Positions 26,816 through 36,447 of a DNA stretch of 52,931 nucleotides are shown here, one piece after another. The stretch comes from Emcibacteraceae bacterium. GTDB taxonomy: Bacteria; Pseudomonadota; Alphaproteobacteria; Sphingomonadales; Emcibacteraceae. The DNA lies in contig JANQJN010000070.1 of the NCBI GenBank assembly GCA_028281625.1, forward strand, positions 1 through 52,931. The letters run 5' to 3'. Numbering within the stretch: the stretch's first letter is position 1; the number at the start of each line of letters is the position of its first letter. The notes beneath the pieces are model-generated. The model saw nothing but the letters and a program-made list of their open reading frames with translations. It was not told where the DNA came from and ran no database searches. The translations under genes and the position numbers were made by a program.

Positions 26816-28756
26816 ATGTCTGAAATAGTTACTTATCCCGTCAGCGACGCTGCGGCAGAACACGCTTTAATCAATAACGAAAAATATCTTGAACTTTACG
26901 CAAAATCTGTTTCGGATTCAGAAGGATTTTGGAATGATATGGGAAAAAGGATCGACTGGATCAAACCTTATACTCAAATTAAAGACGTGTCCTATGCTAA
27001 AGATAACCTTCATATTCGCTGGTATTATGATGGGACACTGAATGCTTGCGTAAACTGCGTTGACCGGCATCTGGAGAGCCGTGGCGATCAAACCGCGATC
27101 ATTTTTGAAGGCGATGATCCTTCGGTCTCCCAGCACATTACCTACCGCGAGCTTTACGAAGAAGTGTGTCGTTTTGCAAATGTACTCAAGTCCCGCGGCG
27201 CAAAAAAAGGAGATCGCATAACCCTTTATATGCCGATGATCCCCGAAGCGGTTTACGCAATGCTGGCCTGCGCCCGTATTGGTGCCATCCATTCAATTGT
27301 TTTCGGTGGCTTTTCGCCAGACGCACTTGCCGGACGACTTATTGACTGTGACAGTCATATAATCATCACTGCTGACGAAGGAACACGCGGTGCTAAAGCC
27401 ATTCCCCTCAAAGCAAATGTGGATAAGGCGCTGGAAAACCCCGAAACGTCGGTTTCCACCGTCATTGTAGTGAAAGCAACCGGCGCTGACGTTGGCCATA
27501 CACAGGGGCGTGATGTGTGGTATCGAGACGCAGCAGCGAACGTATCAACAGACTGTCCGCCCGAAGAAATGAATGCGGAAGACCCGCTCTTTATCCTTTA
27601 TACGTCCGGTTCAACCGGAAAACCCAAGGGCGTTTTGCACACTACTGGTGGATACATGGTTTATGCCAGCATGACCCATGAGTATGTGTTTGATTACCAT
27701 GACGGTGATATTTACTGGTGCACCGCCGATGTAGGCTGGGTTACCGGTCACAGCTATATTGTTTATGGCCCCCTCGCTAATGGGGCCACCACCCTGGTGT
27801 TTGAAGGGGTTCCCAATTATCCTGATGCATCGCGATTCTGGCAGGTGTGTGAAAAACACAAGGTGAATATTTTTTATACTGCCCCAACCGCGATCCGCGC
27901 GCTTATGGGTGCAGGCGAGGAATTTGTGAAAAAATGCGATCGCAGCTCGCTTCGAGTCCTTGGAAGCGTGGGCGAGCCGATCAATCCGGAAGCCTGGAAC
28001 TGGTATTATGATGTGGTCGGCGATGGCCGCTGCCCGATCGTTGACACCTGGTGGCAAACAGAAACAGGAGGGATACTCATAACCCCCCTTCCCGGTGCCA
28101 CCGCGCTTAAACCGGGATCCGCCACCAGACCATTTTTCGGTATTAAACCGCAACTGGTTGATGGTGACGGCAATGAACTTACAGGCGCCGCATCTGGCAA
28201 TCTTTGCATTACCGACAGCTGGCCCGGACAGATGAGAACCGTATACGGCGATCATGAACGCTTCATACAAACTTATTTTTCCACCTATGAAGGGAAATAT
28301 TTTACTGGGGATGGCTGTCGCCGAGATGAAGACGGCTATTACTGGATTACTGGCCGGGTTGATGACGTGATCAATGTATCCGGCCACCGTATGGGTACCG
28401 CTGAAGTAGAGAGCGCCCTTGTTGCCCACGAAGATGTGGCTGAAGCTGCTGTTGTCGGCTTCCCCCATGACATCAAGGGTCAGGGTATTTATGCCTATGT
28501 CACCTTGATGGCCGGTCATGAACCGGGCGACGAGCTGAGAAAAAAACTGGTACAGTGGGTCCGGAAAGAAATTGGCCCTATCGCTACACCGGATCATATT
28601 CAGTTTGCGCCAGGACTTCCGAAAACACGTTCCGGTAAAATCATGAGACGAATTTTGCGGAAAATTGCAGAGGATGACTATTCAAACTTGGGCGATACAT
28701 CAACGCTTGCCGATCCAAGCGTTGTGGATGATCTGATTAGCAATCGAATGAAGTGA
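26816..28756 (+). CDS. acs: Acetyl-CoA synthetase
   Basis: Makes acetyl-CoA from acetate, ATP and CoA through acetyl-AMP. The 646-residue length is standard. Motifs visible are [19 protein letters not shown] (P-loop), [56 protein letters not shown], and [15 protein letters not shown] near the C-terminus, whose Lys is the adenylation residue silenced by acetylation in homologues. ATG 26816 follows AGGGGCATC. Its TGA directly abuts the TGA of the convergent gene at 28757 with no spacer. Confidence 0.98.
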   Translation: MSEIVTYPVSDAAAEHALINNEKYLELYAKSVSDSEGFWNDMGKRIDWIKPYTQIKDVSYAKDNLHIRWYYDGTLNACVNCVDRHLESRGDQTAIIFEGDDPSVSQHITYRELYEEVCRFANVLKSRGAKKGDRITLYMPMIPEAVYAMLACARIGAIHSIVFGGFSPDALAGRLIDCDSHIIITADEGTRGAKAIPLKANVDKALENPETSVSTVIVVKATGADVGHTQGRDVWYRDAAANVSTDCPPEEMNAEDPLFILYTSGSTGKPKGVLHTTGGYMVYASMTHEYVFDYHDGDIYWCTADVGWVTGHSYIVYGPLANGATTLVFEGVPNYPDASRFWQVCEKHKVNIFYTAPTAIRALMGAGEEFVKKCDRSSLRVLGSVGEPINPEAWNWYYDVVGDGRCPIVDTWWQTETGGILITPLPGATALKPGSATRPFFGIKPQLVDGDGNELTGAASGNLCITDSWPGQMRTVYGDHERFIQTYFSTYEGKYFTGDGCRRDEDGYYWITGRVDDVINVSGHRMGTAEVESALVAHEDVAEAAVVGFPHDIKGQGIYAYVTLMAGHEPGDELRKKLVQWVRKEIGPIATPDHIQFAPGLPKTRSGKIMRRILRKIAEDDYSNLGDTSTLADPSVVDDLISNRMK

Positions 28757-29878
28757 TCAGCGTAGGACAGATCCTATGTCTTTAGCCTTCTGCTGTGCAC
28801 GACGGGAGCGGAATTTGTCCCCCAGATGAGCAAGAATGTCACCTTTTAGTTCATAAAAAAGCGCGACATTATCTTTCCGCTTTATGGCTTTGTTGATATT
28901 TTTCAGTGCTTCTTCCAGATCACCGTCGAGGATATTTTCGCGTGCTTCCGAATAGAAGTAATAAGGATTTTTGTCGTGGTAACGTTTGACCAGGTCGCTA
29001 AAATACTCTGAACGTGCCTCATCACCGGCGTCGTGGTATAAATGCGCCAGATTGCTCAAGGCCGCTTTGTCATCCTTGTTATAGGACAGTGCTACATAAT
29101 AGGCTTTTTCTGCATAATCATCGAGCCCTGCGCGGCGATAAAGCACTCCCAGGTTGGTCCAATGTGCTGAATTATCATAGTCAATGTGCAGCGCTTTCAC
29201 AAAATACTTGAGCGCCTCCTGAAGGTTTTTCTCCAGTAACCTTTCAACACCCACATTGGAATAATAAAGGGAAACCACATAATCTTCATCAAGAAGCCTA
29301 TGCTCCAACTGCCTTGCTGGCTCAACTTCATCGATATCAACCACAAGGTCTCTATTGCCCGGCATATTGACTCGAACGTTCACATGCTTGCTTTCGATAA
29401 ACAGTTCGTCGTCACCCAGCGTCCATTGCGGCAGCACTTCTACCTCCTGAAACCTGACATCAAGTCCAATTTCGCGTGCCAATGCATAATAGAGAAAACT
29501 GAAAGACAGGCAGTTTCCAATGGAATTTTCAAACGTACTGCTGGCTGTGAACGTTGCCCTCGGATCGTATCGAAGGCCTAATTTATCATCATCAAATATG
29601 GAGCCGGACAGGGATCTTGCCTTTCGCGAATAACTATCGATCCTTTGCAAGTGGTTTTTAATGAATGTCTCCATTTCCGGAGACATCTGCAGCACGTGAT
29701 CTTCGGGAAGCTCATCATCATCCAAATACCGACCAATGATAGCCTGACCGCTGATCAGCTGGTTTTCGGTAATTTCACTTTCGTAGACATGCTGATCAGG
29801 TATCTGCCTGCATGAAGCAGTTACCAATAGGGTCGCCATAATTGCGACTATTTTTATGTTCTTTTTTGGCACAAACAA
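28757..29878 (-). CDS. Lipoprotein with transglutaminase-like and TPR domains
   Basis: A 373-residue predicted lipoprotein with lipobox VTASC. Residues about 60-200 resemble the transglutaminase-like/SirB1 region: NSIGNCLSFSFLYYALAREI holds the candidate Cys, and FIESKHVNVRV the candidate His. The C-terminal half carries several TPR units (YFVKALHIDYDNSAHWTNLG, ALSNLAHLYHDAGDEARSEY, EALKNINKAIKRK). The start looks like TTG 29878, which has GGGAG six bases before; GTG 29872 is an alternative. Protease or scaffold activity cannot be told from the sequence. Confidence 0.82.
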   Translation of the reverse strand: MFVPKKNIKIVAIMATLLVTASCRQIPDQHVYESEITENQLISGQAIIGRYLDDDELPEDHVLQMSPEMETFIKNHLQRIDSYSRKARSLSGSIFDDDKLGLRYDPRATFTASSTFENSIGNCLSFSFLYYALAREIGLDVRFQEVEVLPQWTLGDDELFIESKHVNVRVNMPGNRDLVVDIDEVEPARQLEHRLLDEDYVVSLYYSNVGVERLLEKNLQEALKYFVKALHIDYDNSAHWTNLGVLYRRAGLDDYAEKAYYVALSYNKDDKAALSNLAHLYHDAGDEARSEYFSDLVKRYHDKNPYYFYSEARENILDGDLEEALKNINKAIKRKDNVALFYELKGDILAHLGDKFRSRRAQQKAKDIGSVLR

Positions 29879-29953
29879 TAATCACTCCCAATGCTTAGAA
29901 TTGGAAATCTATTTAAAATAGTACCATTTTGAGAATATAACGATCAATACACG

Positions 29954-30940
29954 TTATCGTGATAGGATCGAACGCGCGTTTTCGCTTAAGATAGCACCCT
30001 TTTCGTCTTCGGATAAATTCGTCGATCTAATTGATTTTAAACCGGTTTCAGCGGAAAATATCGGTGTATCTGTTCCCACAAGCAACCGATCTGCACCATA
30101 AATCTCTGCCGCCAGGTCAATGGCGCGAGGACCGAGAGACGATGTATCCACATAAAGATTTTCTTTGCGGGATGGTGGCATTTTGGCATCTGGAAAGCGT
30201 GCTTCCACCGTGTGATGCATACGTTCCACCACCATCGGAAAAGTGCCGCCCAGGTTCGCCATATGAACGGTGACATCGGGAAACTGATCCAGAAAATCCG
30301 TATAAAGAAGCGTGATCATAGCGAGCGCCACATCATGTTGAACACCGAGCGCCCCGCGGGCGATCAACAGCTCATCGGGATCATTTGGACGACGGTCAAG
30401 TACCGGATATTCATCGTGCCGCCAGCCGGGATGGATGAAGAAATGTAGCCTTTGACTATTTCCATATTCGAATAATGGCTTCAGCGCATTTGCATGATCC
30501 AGCGATAAAAACGCGTTGTTTGGAAGTATCGCTCCCATCATACCAAGTTCTTCCACACTGCGTTTAAGCTCAGAAAGCATGGCACCCGTATCAGCCAGCG
30601 GTACAGCGGCAAGGGCAAAAATGCGACCTTTGTGTTTTTCTGCCTGCGACGCAAGATAATCGTTTGAGACGTTAATCATCGGCAGTGATTGATCAAGTGG
30701 CAGGTAATCGATACCAAGAAGCCCGGGCAGTGACAGGACCTGAGCATCCATACCAATATGATCCAGATAGTTTATCCGCTCATCCATATCAAAGTAGGCA
30801 CTTGAATAAGGAAGCGTGCTTACCGGCATATGATAAAGCATGTCTGCGCCCCGACCGCTTATGCGCGGATTATCGTCCCGCGCCACAAGCATGTCCATGA
30901 GCTTCGGAGCAATGAAATGTGCGTGAAAATCAATCGCCAT
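29954..30940 (-). CDS. Amidohydrolase-2 family protein (ACMSD-like decarboxylase)
   Basis: A 328-residue metal-dependent TIM-barrel enzyme of the amidohydrolase 2 class, which includes aminocarboxymuconate-semialdehyde decarboxylase and related decarboxylases. The metal-binding HxH is in MAIDFHAHFIAPKLMD. HFFIHPGWRHDEYPVLDRR and VHMANLGGTFPMVVERM fit the family, and LLVGTDTPIFSAETGL bears the late Asp. It is encoded one base after the stop of the PepSY gene, so they are likely co-transcribed. The substrate is not predictable; no ring-cleavage pathway genes are nearby. Confidence 0.9.
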   Translation of the reverse strand: MAIDFHAHFIAPKLMDMLVARDDNPRISGRGADMLYHMPVSTLPYSSAYFDMDERINYLDHIGMDAQVLSLPGLLGIDYLPLDQSLPMINVSNDYLASQAEKHKGRIFALAAVPLADTGAMLSELKRSVEELGMMGAILPNNAFLSLDHANALKPLFEYGNSQRLHFFIHPGWRHDEYPVLDRRPNDPDELLIARGALGVQHDVALAMITLLYTDFLDQFPDVTVHMANLGGTFPMVVERMHHTVEARFPDAKMPPSRKENLYVDTSSLGPRAIDLAAEIYGADRLLVGTDTPIFSAETGLKSIRSTNLSEDEKGAILSENARSILSR

Positions 30941-30941
30941 G

Positions 30942-31484
30942 TTAAGATTTTTGCATTTCTGCCTTCAGGCGCTTTTTCTTCTTGTTGGAGGCCTTTTTTA
31001 CATAAGGATAAATGAACATCCAGAGACCAGTGACCCAAAGAATAAACAACACAATCCCGGTGGGTAGAATGATGTAATATTTTACGAAGTCACCAAAATA
31101 GGAGCCATCATGAAGTTTTTCCAGAAAATCAGACTGGCGCGTCGCCACTGATAGAACGGCACCATTTGTTGTATCTACTTGCACTTCCCAGCCTTCAAAG
31201 GTGATGAATTTTACCATACCTCGGTCAGCTTTATAGTCGATCCGCTCGAACTCCGACCATTTGAGTCCCGCCGTTTCAGGCACACTTGTCGCTGCTGCAA
31301 GTAGGTCCGCATGACTTACGGTTGGCGTATCCGCACTTTCACCGCGCACGCTTGGCGGCTGAATCCAGTCTACATCCTTTTTTAGCTGCAAAAAGAGCCC
31401 CGATATAATCAGCAACAATACCGGAAGGGCGATCACAATTGACAGCCAGTTATGAATGGTACGGTTTAATTTATTGTAATTCAT
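30942..31484 (-). CDS. PepSY-associated membrane protein
   Basis: A 180-residue inner-membrane protein with two membrane helices, one near the N-terminus (WLSIVIALPVLLLIISGLFL) and one near the C-terminus (YIILPTGIVLFILWVTGLW), flanking a soluble PepSY-like periplasmic domain. RTIHNWLS and KLHDGSYFGDFVKYYI carry the histidines typical of PepSY_TM proteins, some of which are tied to iron-siderophore or heme reduction. The C-terminus is very lysine-rich (KKASNKKKKRLKAEMQK). Its stop is one base before the amidohydrolase start. Whether it works with that enzyme is unknown. Confidence 0.85.
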   Translation of the reverse strand: MNYNKLNRTIHNWLSIVIALPVLLLIISGLFLQLKKDVDWIQPPSVRGESADTPTVSHADLLAAATSVPETAGLKWSEFERIDYKADRGMVKFITFEGWEVQVDTTNGAVLSVATRQSDFLEKLHDGSYFGDFVKYYIILPTGIVLFILWVTGLWMFIYPYVKKASNKKKKRLKAEMQKS

Positions 31485-31575
31485 CTTCTACTCTTCAGGT
31501 CTCATATTTTGCACGAATCTTTTATAATTTGCGAGTTAATGTAACAATATTGCAAAAAAGTTCAATCAAGATTCG

Positions 31576-32673
31576 TCAATTCTCCAGAAGGATGATGTTA
31601 AGCTCTTTTAGTTCTTCAAGATATTCATCCAGCGAAATCAGACCCGCTGAAGAGTAAGCCCCCGCGGGCAACCCTTCCCCAAAAGCTATTCTTTTTGCTA
31701 AGTATATGGCGGGTACACATGGGATCCTTAAACCATGTCCTTCCTTTGCAATAATATGGATCAGTTTTTCATGCGCTTGTCCACGTTGATCTTGCCCGGT
31801 CAGTTTCATATGAAAGCCGCTTTTATCGGACCCCCACCCGTTAAAGAGATTAGACGCCGCGAGCAGAAATTCGGCAGCTGGTTCCAAACTGCGCATAAGA
31901 TTTGCACGCACCAGCCAGGAGAGCAACCACAGGCCAACATGAATAAACTTTAGCTCAACACCTGCTGAAAAGCGAATGGACTTCAAAGAAGGATATCGCC
32001 TGGGAAAAAGTTCAAGGTCAGGAATATCGCAATTGCTAAGTGCTCGCCGCCCAAGATCAGGATAATCATGAAAGTGCAGATCCTGCCAACCGTAAATATC
32101 TTCAGCCTTGCCGTCTCTCAGTGTTTTAAATGGCTTACCCACATACCCCAGGATCGATTTGGTGGTTGCGAGCCCTCTTTCGGTTTTTTGGGCGGTCGTA
32201 ATCGCATAATCAATTTCCTGCACCACAGAAAAATCTGCCGAATATTTATCCAACACTGCCGATGACAGGCAGGGTATTGAACTCGCGCCGCAAATGATGG
32301 AAACACCGGCGGCCTTTGCTTCACTGGAAAGTGTCCCGATACCGGACACAAATTCGCGACCATCCGCTAAATCAATATAGTGCACACCATAATCAATACA
32401 GGCTTTTGCCACATCATACCCTTGTCCCTGAAAGGGGCCCGACGTGTGAATAACGACGTCGGGATTGACTCTCTCTAAGGGAATTTCCTTTGTGATATCA
32501 ATAACTTCGAATTCCACATGATATCCTGAATTTTTAAGCCTGCGGACGAAACTTCGGCATTTTTTCTCCGAGCGACCAGCGATGATCACCTGCAGATCTT
32601 CCTGTGCCAGCTGCCTGGTTATGTGGGATCCAAAATTACCATACCCACCAATGATGAGAATACGCTTTATCAT
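31576..32673 (-). CDS. Saccharopine dehydrogenase-like NAD(P)-binding protein
   Basis: A 365-residue Rossmann-fold protein. ILIIGGYGNFGSHITRQLA has the GxxGxxG dinucleotide-binding motif, and PDVVIHTSGPFQGQGYDVAK with IDYGVHYIDLADGREFVSGI are typical of saccharopine dehydrogenase NADP-binding proteins. The family includes many members without known substrate. The C-terminal half ends in an acidic, leucine-rich helix (DEYLEELKELNIILLE). No lysine-metabolism gene is nearby, so a role in lysine degradation is not supported. Confidence 0.88.
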   Translation of the reverse strand: MIKRILIIGGYGNFGSHITRQLAQEDLQVIIAGRSEKKCRSFVRRLKNSGYHVEFEVIDITKEIPLERVNPDVVIHTSGPFQGQGYDVAKACIDYGVHYIDLADGREFVSGIGTLSSEAKAAGVSIICGASSIPCLSSAVLDKYSADFSVVQEIDYAITTAQKTERGLATTKSILGYVGKPFKTLRDGKAEDIYGWQDLHFHDYPDLGRRALSNCDIPDLELFPRRYPSLKSIRFSAGVELKFIHVGLWLLSWLVRANLMRSLEPAAEFLLAASNLFNGWGSDKSGFHMKLTGQDQRGQAHEKLIHIIAKEGHGLRIPCVPAIYLAKRIAFGEGLPAGAYSSAGLISLDEYLEELKELNIILLEN

Positions 32674-32711
32674 AAGGCCATCCTGTCATCACAAACATGA
32701 ATTTTCAAACA

Positions 32712-32739
32712 TAAAAAAGCGCCCCCAAATGGGGGCGCT
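32712..32739 (-). terminator. Rho-independent terminator of the homocysteine methyltransferase gene
   Basis: AGCGCCCCC (32718-32726) and GGGGGCGCT (32731-32739) pair perfectly with a 4-nt loop. On the minus strand the stem is followed by TTTTTT. It ends the operon read from 34464 to 32769. Confidence 0.92.
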
Positions 32740-32768
32740 TCGGACGCTAAATATATAGATAATGTTTC

Positions 32769-33701
32769 TTAGCCTGTGACTGCACTATAGATTTTTTTAA
32801 CGTGACTAACGTCCGTGCCGCAGCATCCACCGTAAATATAAAGGTTTGGCAGATGACCCGCCAGAACTCTGTACCAGTCGGCCAGTTCATCATGATCACC
32901 GGGATCAAGCTCTGTGGCTTCATCAAGTTCAGCATGGCTTTTGCAGGACGCATTAGCACGCACCCCTTTGATCCGAAGTTTCCAATCATCATCACCGTGA
33001 AGTCGATCGGCAAAGTGGGATGGGTGGGCGCAATTAATCATGTAATGAAGCGGATAGCCATCAGTTTCGCTATCAATTTTCTCAATGGCATATTTCAGGC
33101 TTTCTCCGCTTGGGAGGTTGCCGTCAAGTTCAACCGTGAAGGATACAACAGCATCAAGGCCTTTTTCTTTTGACGCTAACACGATGCCAAGCGCTTCATT
33201 CACATTGGTCATTGTTGCTGCAGTTACCACATCGGCACCGGTTTCACGGAAAGCTTCAACTTGCACCAGATTATAGATACGTGCTTCGTCAACTGTCATG
33301 GCCTGATCAAACACATAACCATCAAAGCGAGGGCCAATGTTGCCGCTTACGGTGATTTTGCTTATACCGTCCTGATATTCTGTGCGAAGTTTTTGCATCT
33401 GTTCAACGGCACGTTTGTTAAGCTCAAACATTTCGCTCACGCTGTAACCCAGCTTATAACCCCAATCGGGACTGGCTCGCCAGGTTGGTGTTTCAAGTAC
33501 ATAGTCTGTGTTTTGTTCCTTGGCAAAATCCAGATACTCGCGGTAATAATCGTCGATGACAGATTTATGTTTCGGATGATCGATAAGTGGGAACGATGCA
33601 AAATGTGGCAGGTCTACACCACGGTTAAAAATGATGTCTGTCTCAAGACCCCCGTCCGTGAGGACGGGGATATTGCGGTCAGTATTATTCTGCTGGCACA
33701 T
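32769..33701 (-). CDS. Homocysteine S-methyltransferase family protein (MmuM-like)
   Basis: A 310-residue zinc methyltransferase barrel. DGGLETDIIFNRGVDLPHF starts the fold, and the zinc ligands are in MINCAHPSHF and YGGCCGTDVSHVKK. Relatives use S-methylmethionine or another simple methyl donor, without B12. It is thus a third homocysteine-type methyltransferase in the window besides the split MetH. It overlaps the sterol desaturase gene by 17 bp and has AGGAG before its ATG, so they are translated together. Substrate specificity is open; the desaturase neighbour hints at another role than methionine synthesis. Confidence 0.9.
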   Translation of the reverse strand: MCQQNNTDRNIPVLTDGGLETDIIFNRGVDLPHFASFPLIDHPKHKSVIDDYYREYLDFAKEQNTDYVLETPTWRASPDWGYKLGYSVSEMFELNKRAVEQMQKLRTEYQDGISKITVSGNIGPRFDGYVFDQAMTVDEARIYNLVQVEAFRETGADVVTAATMTNVNEALGIVLASKEKGLDAVVSFTVELDGNLPSGESLKYAIEKIDSETDGYPLHYMINCAHPSHFADRLHGDDDWKLRIKGVRANASCKSHAELDEATELDPGDHDELADWYRVLAGHLPNLYIYGGCCGTDVSHVKKIYSAVTG

Positions 33702-34464
33702 TTTGTGGCTCCTCTCTATCTTTGTTGATATCCTGGAAAGTGAGCATTTCAGCTATTTTGAGCGACGCACCGTCGTAAAAACCGGTTTCCCATTCGTAAC
33801 CTTTCGGATTGACGAATGTGCCGAAGATTTGATCAAAGATGACAATGTCACCATAGTTATGTTCGTGAATGTCTTTGGCATGGTGGTAAGTATGACTTTC
33901 CGGACGCTGAATGATGTAACCAAGCCAATGCGGTGTTTTGATGTTTGCGTGCTGAAACACACCCAGCAACACAGTTACCAGCAGGAATACAGTAATCGCT
34001 TCCGGAGAAATACCGACGATAAGCGCAAGGCTCAAGCTTCCAAGCAGTGTAAAGCCGATCATGTCCATGATGCTGAAGTAAAAGGCACCTGCCACATCAA
34101 GACGCTCGGCACTATGATGCATCTGATGGAAAATGCGCCATAAAGTATCTGATTTATGCATGGCTCGGTGCCAGACATAGAGCGCAAATTCATAGACAAA
34201 AAGCCCAACCATAAAGCCCCAGAAGGTTCCGATAGAGGTCAGATCAAACAGTTGATACTGGGCAAGAAACGGATCGGTGATCAAAGGCAGGTAGGACGAG
34301 AGGTAAAAATAAATGGCGAAGGACGCGATCCCGCGTGCTTTCCAATATTTTGCTTTTGGTAGTTTCCGTGCTGGGAAAAGTTCTTCCCAAAGCATCAGAC
34401 CAAAAAAGATCGCAGCAACGCAAAGCGAGACTGGATCAAGAAGTATTTCGAGTGGTGTTGGCAT
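33685..34464 (-). CDS. Sterol desaturase/fatty acid hydroxylase family membrane protein
   Basis: A 259-residue integral membrane di-iron enzyme. The histidine clusters are all present: YVWHRAMHKSDTLWRIFHQM (HxxxH and the following HQMHHS) and HTYHHAKDIHEHNYGD. The surrounding segments (ASFAIYFYLSSYLPL, GTFWGFMVGLFVYEFAL, IGFTLLGSLSLALIVGI) are membrane helices. Relatives hydroxylate or desaturate fatty acids, sterols or carotenoids. ATG 34464 with AAGGAAG is favoured over an in-frame upstream ATG. It leads the operon with the methyltransferase, behind two inverted repeats at 34514-34573. Substrate unknown. Confidence 0.9.
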   Translation of the reverse strand: MPTPLEILLDPVSLCVAAIFFGLMLWEELFPARKLPKAKYWKARGIASFAIYFYLSSYLPLITDPFLAQYQLFDLTSIGTFWGFMVGLFVYEFALYVWHRAMHKSDTLWRIFHQMHHSAERLDVAGAFYFSIMDMIGFTLLGSLSLALIVGISPEAITVFLLVTVLLGVFQHANIKTPHWLGYIIQRPESHTYHHAKDIHEHNYGDIVIFDQIFGTFVNPKGYEWETGFYDGASLKIAEMLTFQDINKDREEPQNVPAE

Positions 34465-34513
34465 AATTTCTTCCTTTATCTCGTGAATAAATTTTTCTTT
34501 CACTGATAAAGGC

Positions 34514-34573
34514 GTAAGTTTCTACCTTACGGTGTGAGTGGGAGATAGTTTGCGTGTAAGTTTTTTAACTTAC
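34514..34573. promoter_or_regulatory. Two GTAAG inverted repeats upstream of the desaturase operon
   Basis: GTAAG-N7-CTTAC at 34514-34530 and GTAAG-N8-CTTAC at 34556-34573 (extended to GTAAGTT-TTTT-AACTTAC) have centres about 42 bp apart, close to four DNA turns. They stand 50-110 bp before the start at 34464, and the outer one overlaps the stop of the gene at 34570. Paired, in-phase sites suggest cooperative binding of a dimeric regulator. Confidence 0.5.
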
Positions 34574-36372
34574 AACTGCCAATCCATTAATATTTCAGGC
34601 TTATAAGAACAAAAGGTGCCGGTATTTATGGAATTTTTTAGGTGCTGCGCGAGCTCCGGGTGAGCTTTTTCAATTTTTTTTATGGCGCTTCTGATCCGCC
34701 AGGTAATCGCCGAGCGGGCTTTTTCAGCGGCCGATCCTGCTTCGCGTGCCTTCCCTTTTAGACCAAGGGAACTTGAAAGATGATCAAGAATAGCATCATA
34801 CTCGCCGCGAAGCTTATCAAGCCGACCGGTATCATTCATTTCTTCAGCCTGGTTCATTTCTGCCTGAAGGTCGGCAATGCGCTGATGGTAATCAGCCTTC
34901 GCTTGGTCATCCAGTACTGGTGTCCCGCTGCCATCCTCAAGCGTAGAGCCCATAAGTTCCATACAGTGAGTTTCCTGTCCCGGACTGGAGATCAATTTAT
35001 GAATGTCATGAAGACCTTTGGCGTCTTTGAGGAGTATGGATGTCCCCTTAAAGCTTATATCCCAGACATTGTTTTTGAAAAGAAATTGTGGCCCCGCCTG
35101 TCGGCGATCATCCTTTCTTCTTTTTACCGGCAAGTTTTTGTGCTCTCTAATATAATCCCAAAAAGGTGAAAGATTGGTCTTGTCGCGATATGGATTAACG
35201 ATGGTCATCCATTCAAGGGCAGCGCTCTGAAGCTCCTCCTCATCGGATTTTCCTTCTCGTTCATAGATATTTTTTTTAAACAATTTCAAATAATCTGCCC
35301 AGCAAGCCCACATATTGTCAAAGTCTGACAGATGAAAATAAGCGGCGGCGGCATATCCCGGAAAGTCTGTCCAGGCTTGCGAATAATCTACCTTTTTCGC
35401 AAGTTCGACGGCTTTTTCAAATTCACCATTCTCAAAATAAAAGCTGGAACCATGGGAAAAATAAACAGATTCGTTGTGAAACGGGTCAAGCTCAACGGCT
35501 TTTTTGTAAAGTTCAATGGATTCGCGCGCATATCCCAAATACATCAACACCGCACCCACCTGAAGAAGATAATCCGTGTCGTTGGAATTCATCCTGAGTG
35601 ATTTTCTAACGCAATGTTCTGCCTTTTCATATTCACCTGCATAAATATAGGTTCGCCCGAGCACGGCCAGAGCACGGTAATCATTTTTGTCAATCTCAAT
35701 GGCCTTGAGCGCATATTCATGAGCGCCGTTCTTGCTGATGTCCCAGCGGTCCCACAGCTGACAGCTCCATTCATTAAAATAGGAAAGTGATAACCCGGTG
35801 TAAGCAAGTGCGTAGTTAGGATCCACTTTAAGTGCGGCCTCGAAATATTTGCGCGCCTTTTCATCACTTTCAAAACTACCCTTTTTCAGCGCTTCCATCC
35901 CGAGAAGACAGTTTTCATAGGCCGCCAGTTCTGTTGTTTCTTTTTTATAAGAATAAGAAAGGAGATCATAGTTGATTTCTTTTTGAAGGACGGTGACAAG
36001 CTGCTGAATAATCATGTCTTGCGCATCAAAAATTTCACCAACGGTTTTATCAAGCTGCTCTGAATAAACGATGCTTTTGTCGGCGACTTTTACCAGCTGT
36101 ATCGTGATGCGAAGGGTATCCATAATGTTGCGTACGCTACCGGAAACCACATAATCCGCCCCAAGCTTTTCAATCGCTTCATAGTTTGGGGCATCGCCGA
36201 TCTGTTCCGTTGAAAGTTGAGAAATTACACTAAGCCCAACAAACTTTGAAAGATTGGTGAGCAGATCTTCCGTTAACCCATGAATTAGCGTTCTTAACCG
36301 TTCATTGCGGTTAATAACGTTAAAAGGAAGTACAGCTATGGTGATGTTTTCTTTTTTCGCGGGAGCGCCCAT
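34570..36372 (-). CDS. FlgO/TolB-like and TPR output protein with C-terminal helical domain
   Basis: A 600-residue soluble protein. Residues about 8-135 (ITIAVLPFNVINRNERLRTL, LGADYVVSGSVRNIMDTLRI) form the FlgO/TolB-N-like domain that usually follows an adenylate cyclase or CadC-type DNA-binding domain; here neither is attached. TPR units follow at about 155-360 (ALKVDPNYALAYTGLSLSYF, LGRTYIYAGEYEKAEHCVRK). After about residue 430 comes a domain with PGQETHCMELMG, long charged helices and TGTFCSYKPEILMDWQL at the very end. I recall this last block as a C-terminal, winged-helix-like domain in other bacterial signalling proteins. It may be a scaffold or DNA-binding output protein. Confidence 0.8.
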   Translation of the reverse strand: MGAPAKKENITIAVLPFNVINRNERLRTLIHGLTEDLLTNLSKFVGLSVISQLSTEQIGDAPNYEAIEKLGADYVVSGSVRNIMDTLRITIQLVKVADKSIVYSEQLDKTVGEIFDAQDMIIQQLVTVLQKEINYDLLSYSYKKETTELAAYENCLLGMEALKKGSFESDEKARKYFEAALKVDPNYALAYTGLSLSYFNEWSCQLWDRWDISKNGAHEYALKAIEIDKNDYRALAVLGRTYIYAGEYEKAEHCVRKSLRMNSNDTDYLLQVGAVLMYLGYARESIELYKKAVELDPFHNESVYFSHGSSFYFENGEFEKAVELAKKVDYSQAWTDFPGYAAAAYFHLSDFDNMWACWADYLKLFKKNIYEREGKSDEEELQSAALEWMTIVNPYRDKTNLSPFWDYIREHKNLPVKRRKDDRRQAGPQFLFKNNVWDISFKGTSILLKDAKGLHDIHKLISSPGQETHCMELMGSTLEDGSGTPVLDDQAKADYHQRIADLQAEMNQAEEMNDTGRLDKLRGEYDAILDHLSSSLGLKGKAREAGSAAEKARSAITWRIRSAIKKIEKAHPELAQHLKNSINTGTFCSYKPEILMDWQL

Positions 36373-36447
36373 TTTCGCTTCTCAACTAATGCTTTGGCAC
36401 AGAGTACCCTTTTTCTTCGCAATAATCAAAAAACAATATAGATAGCA

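Noticed and set aside
27611..28597. Long open frame on the minus strand inside acs
   Set aside because: It is antisense to a perfectly conserved acetyl-CoA synthetase; its translation shows no family, signal or ribosome site, so it is a shadow of acs.
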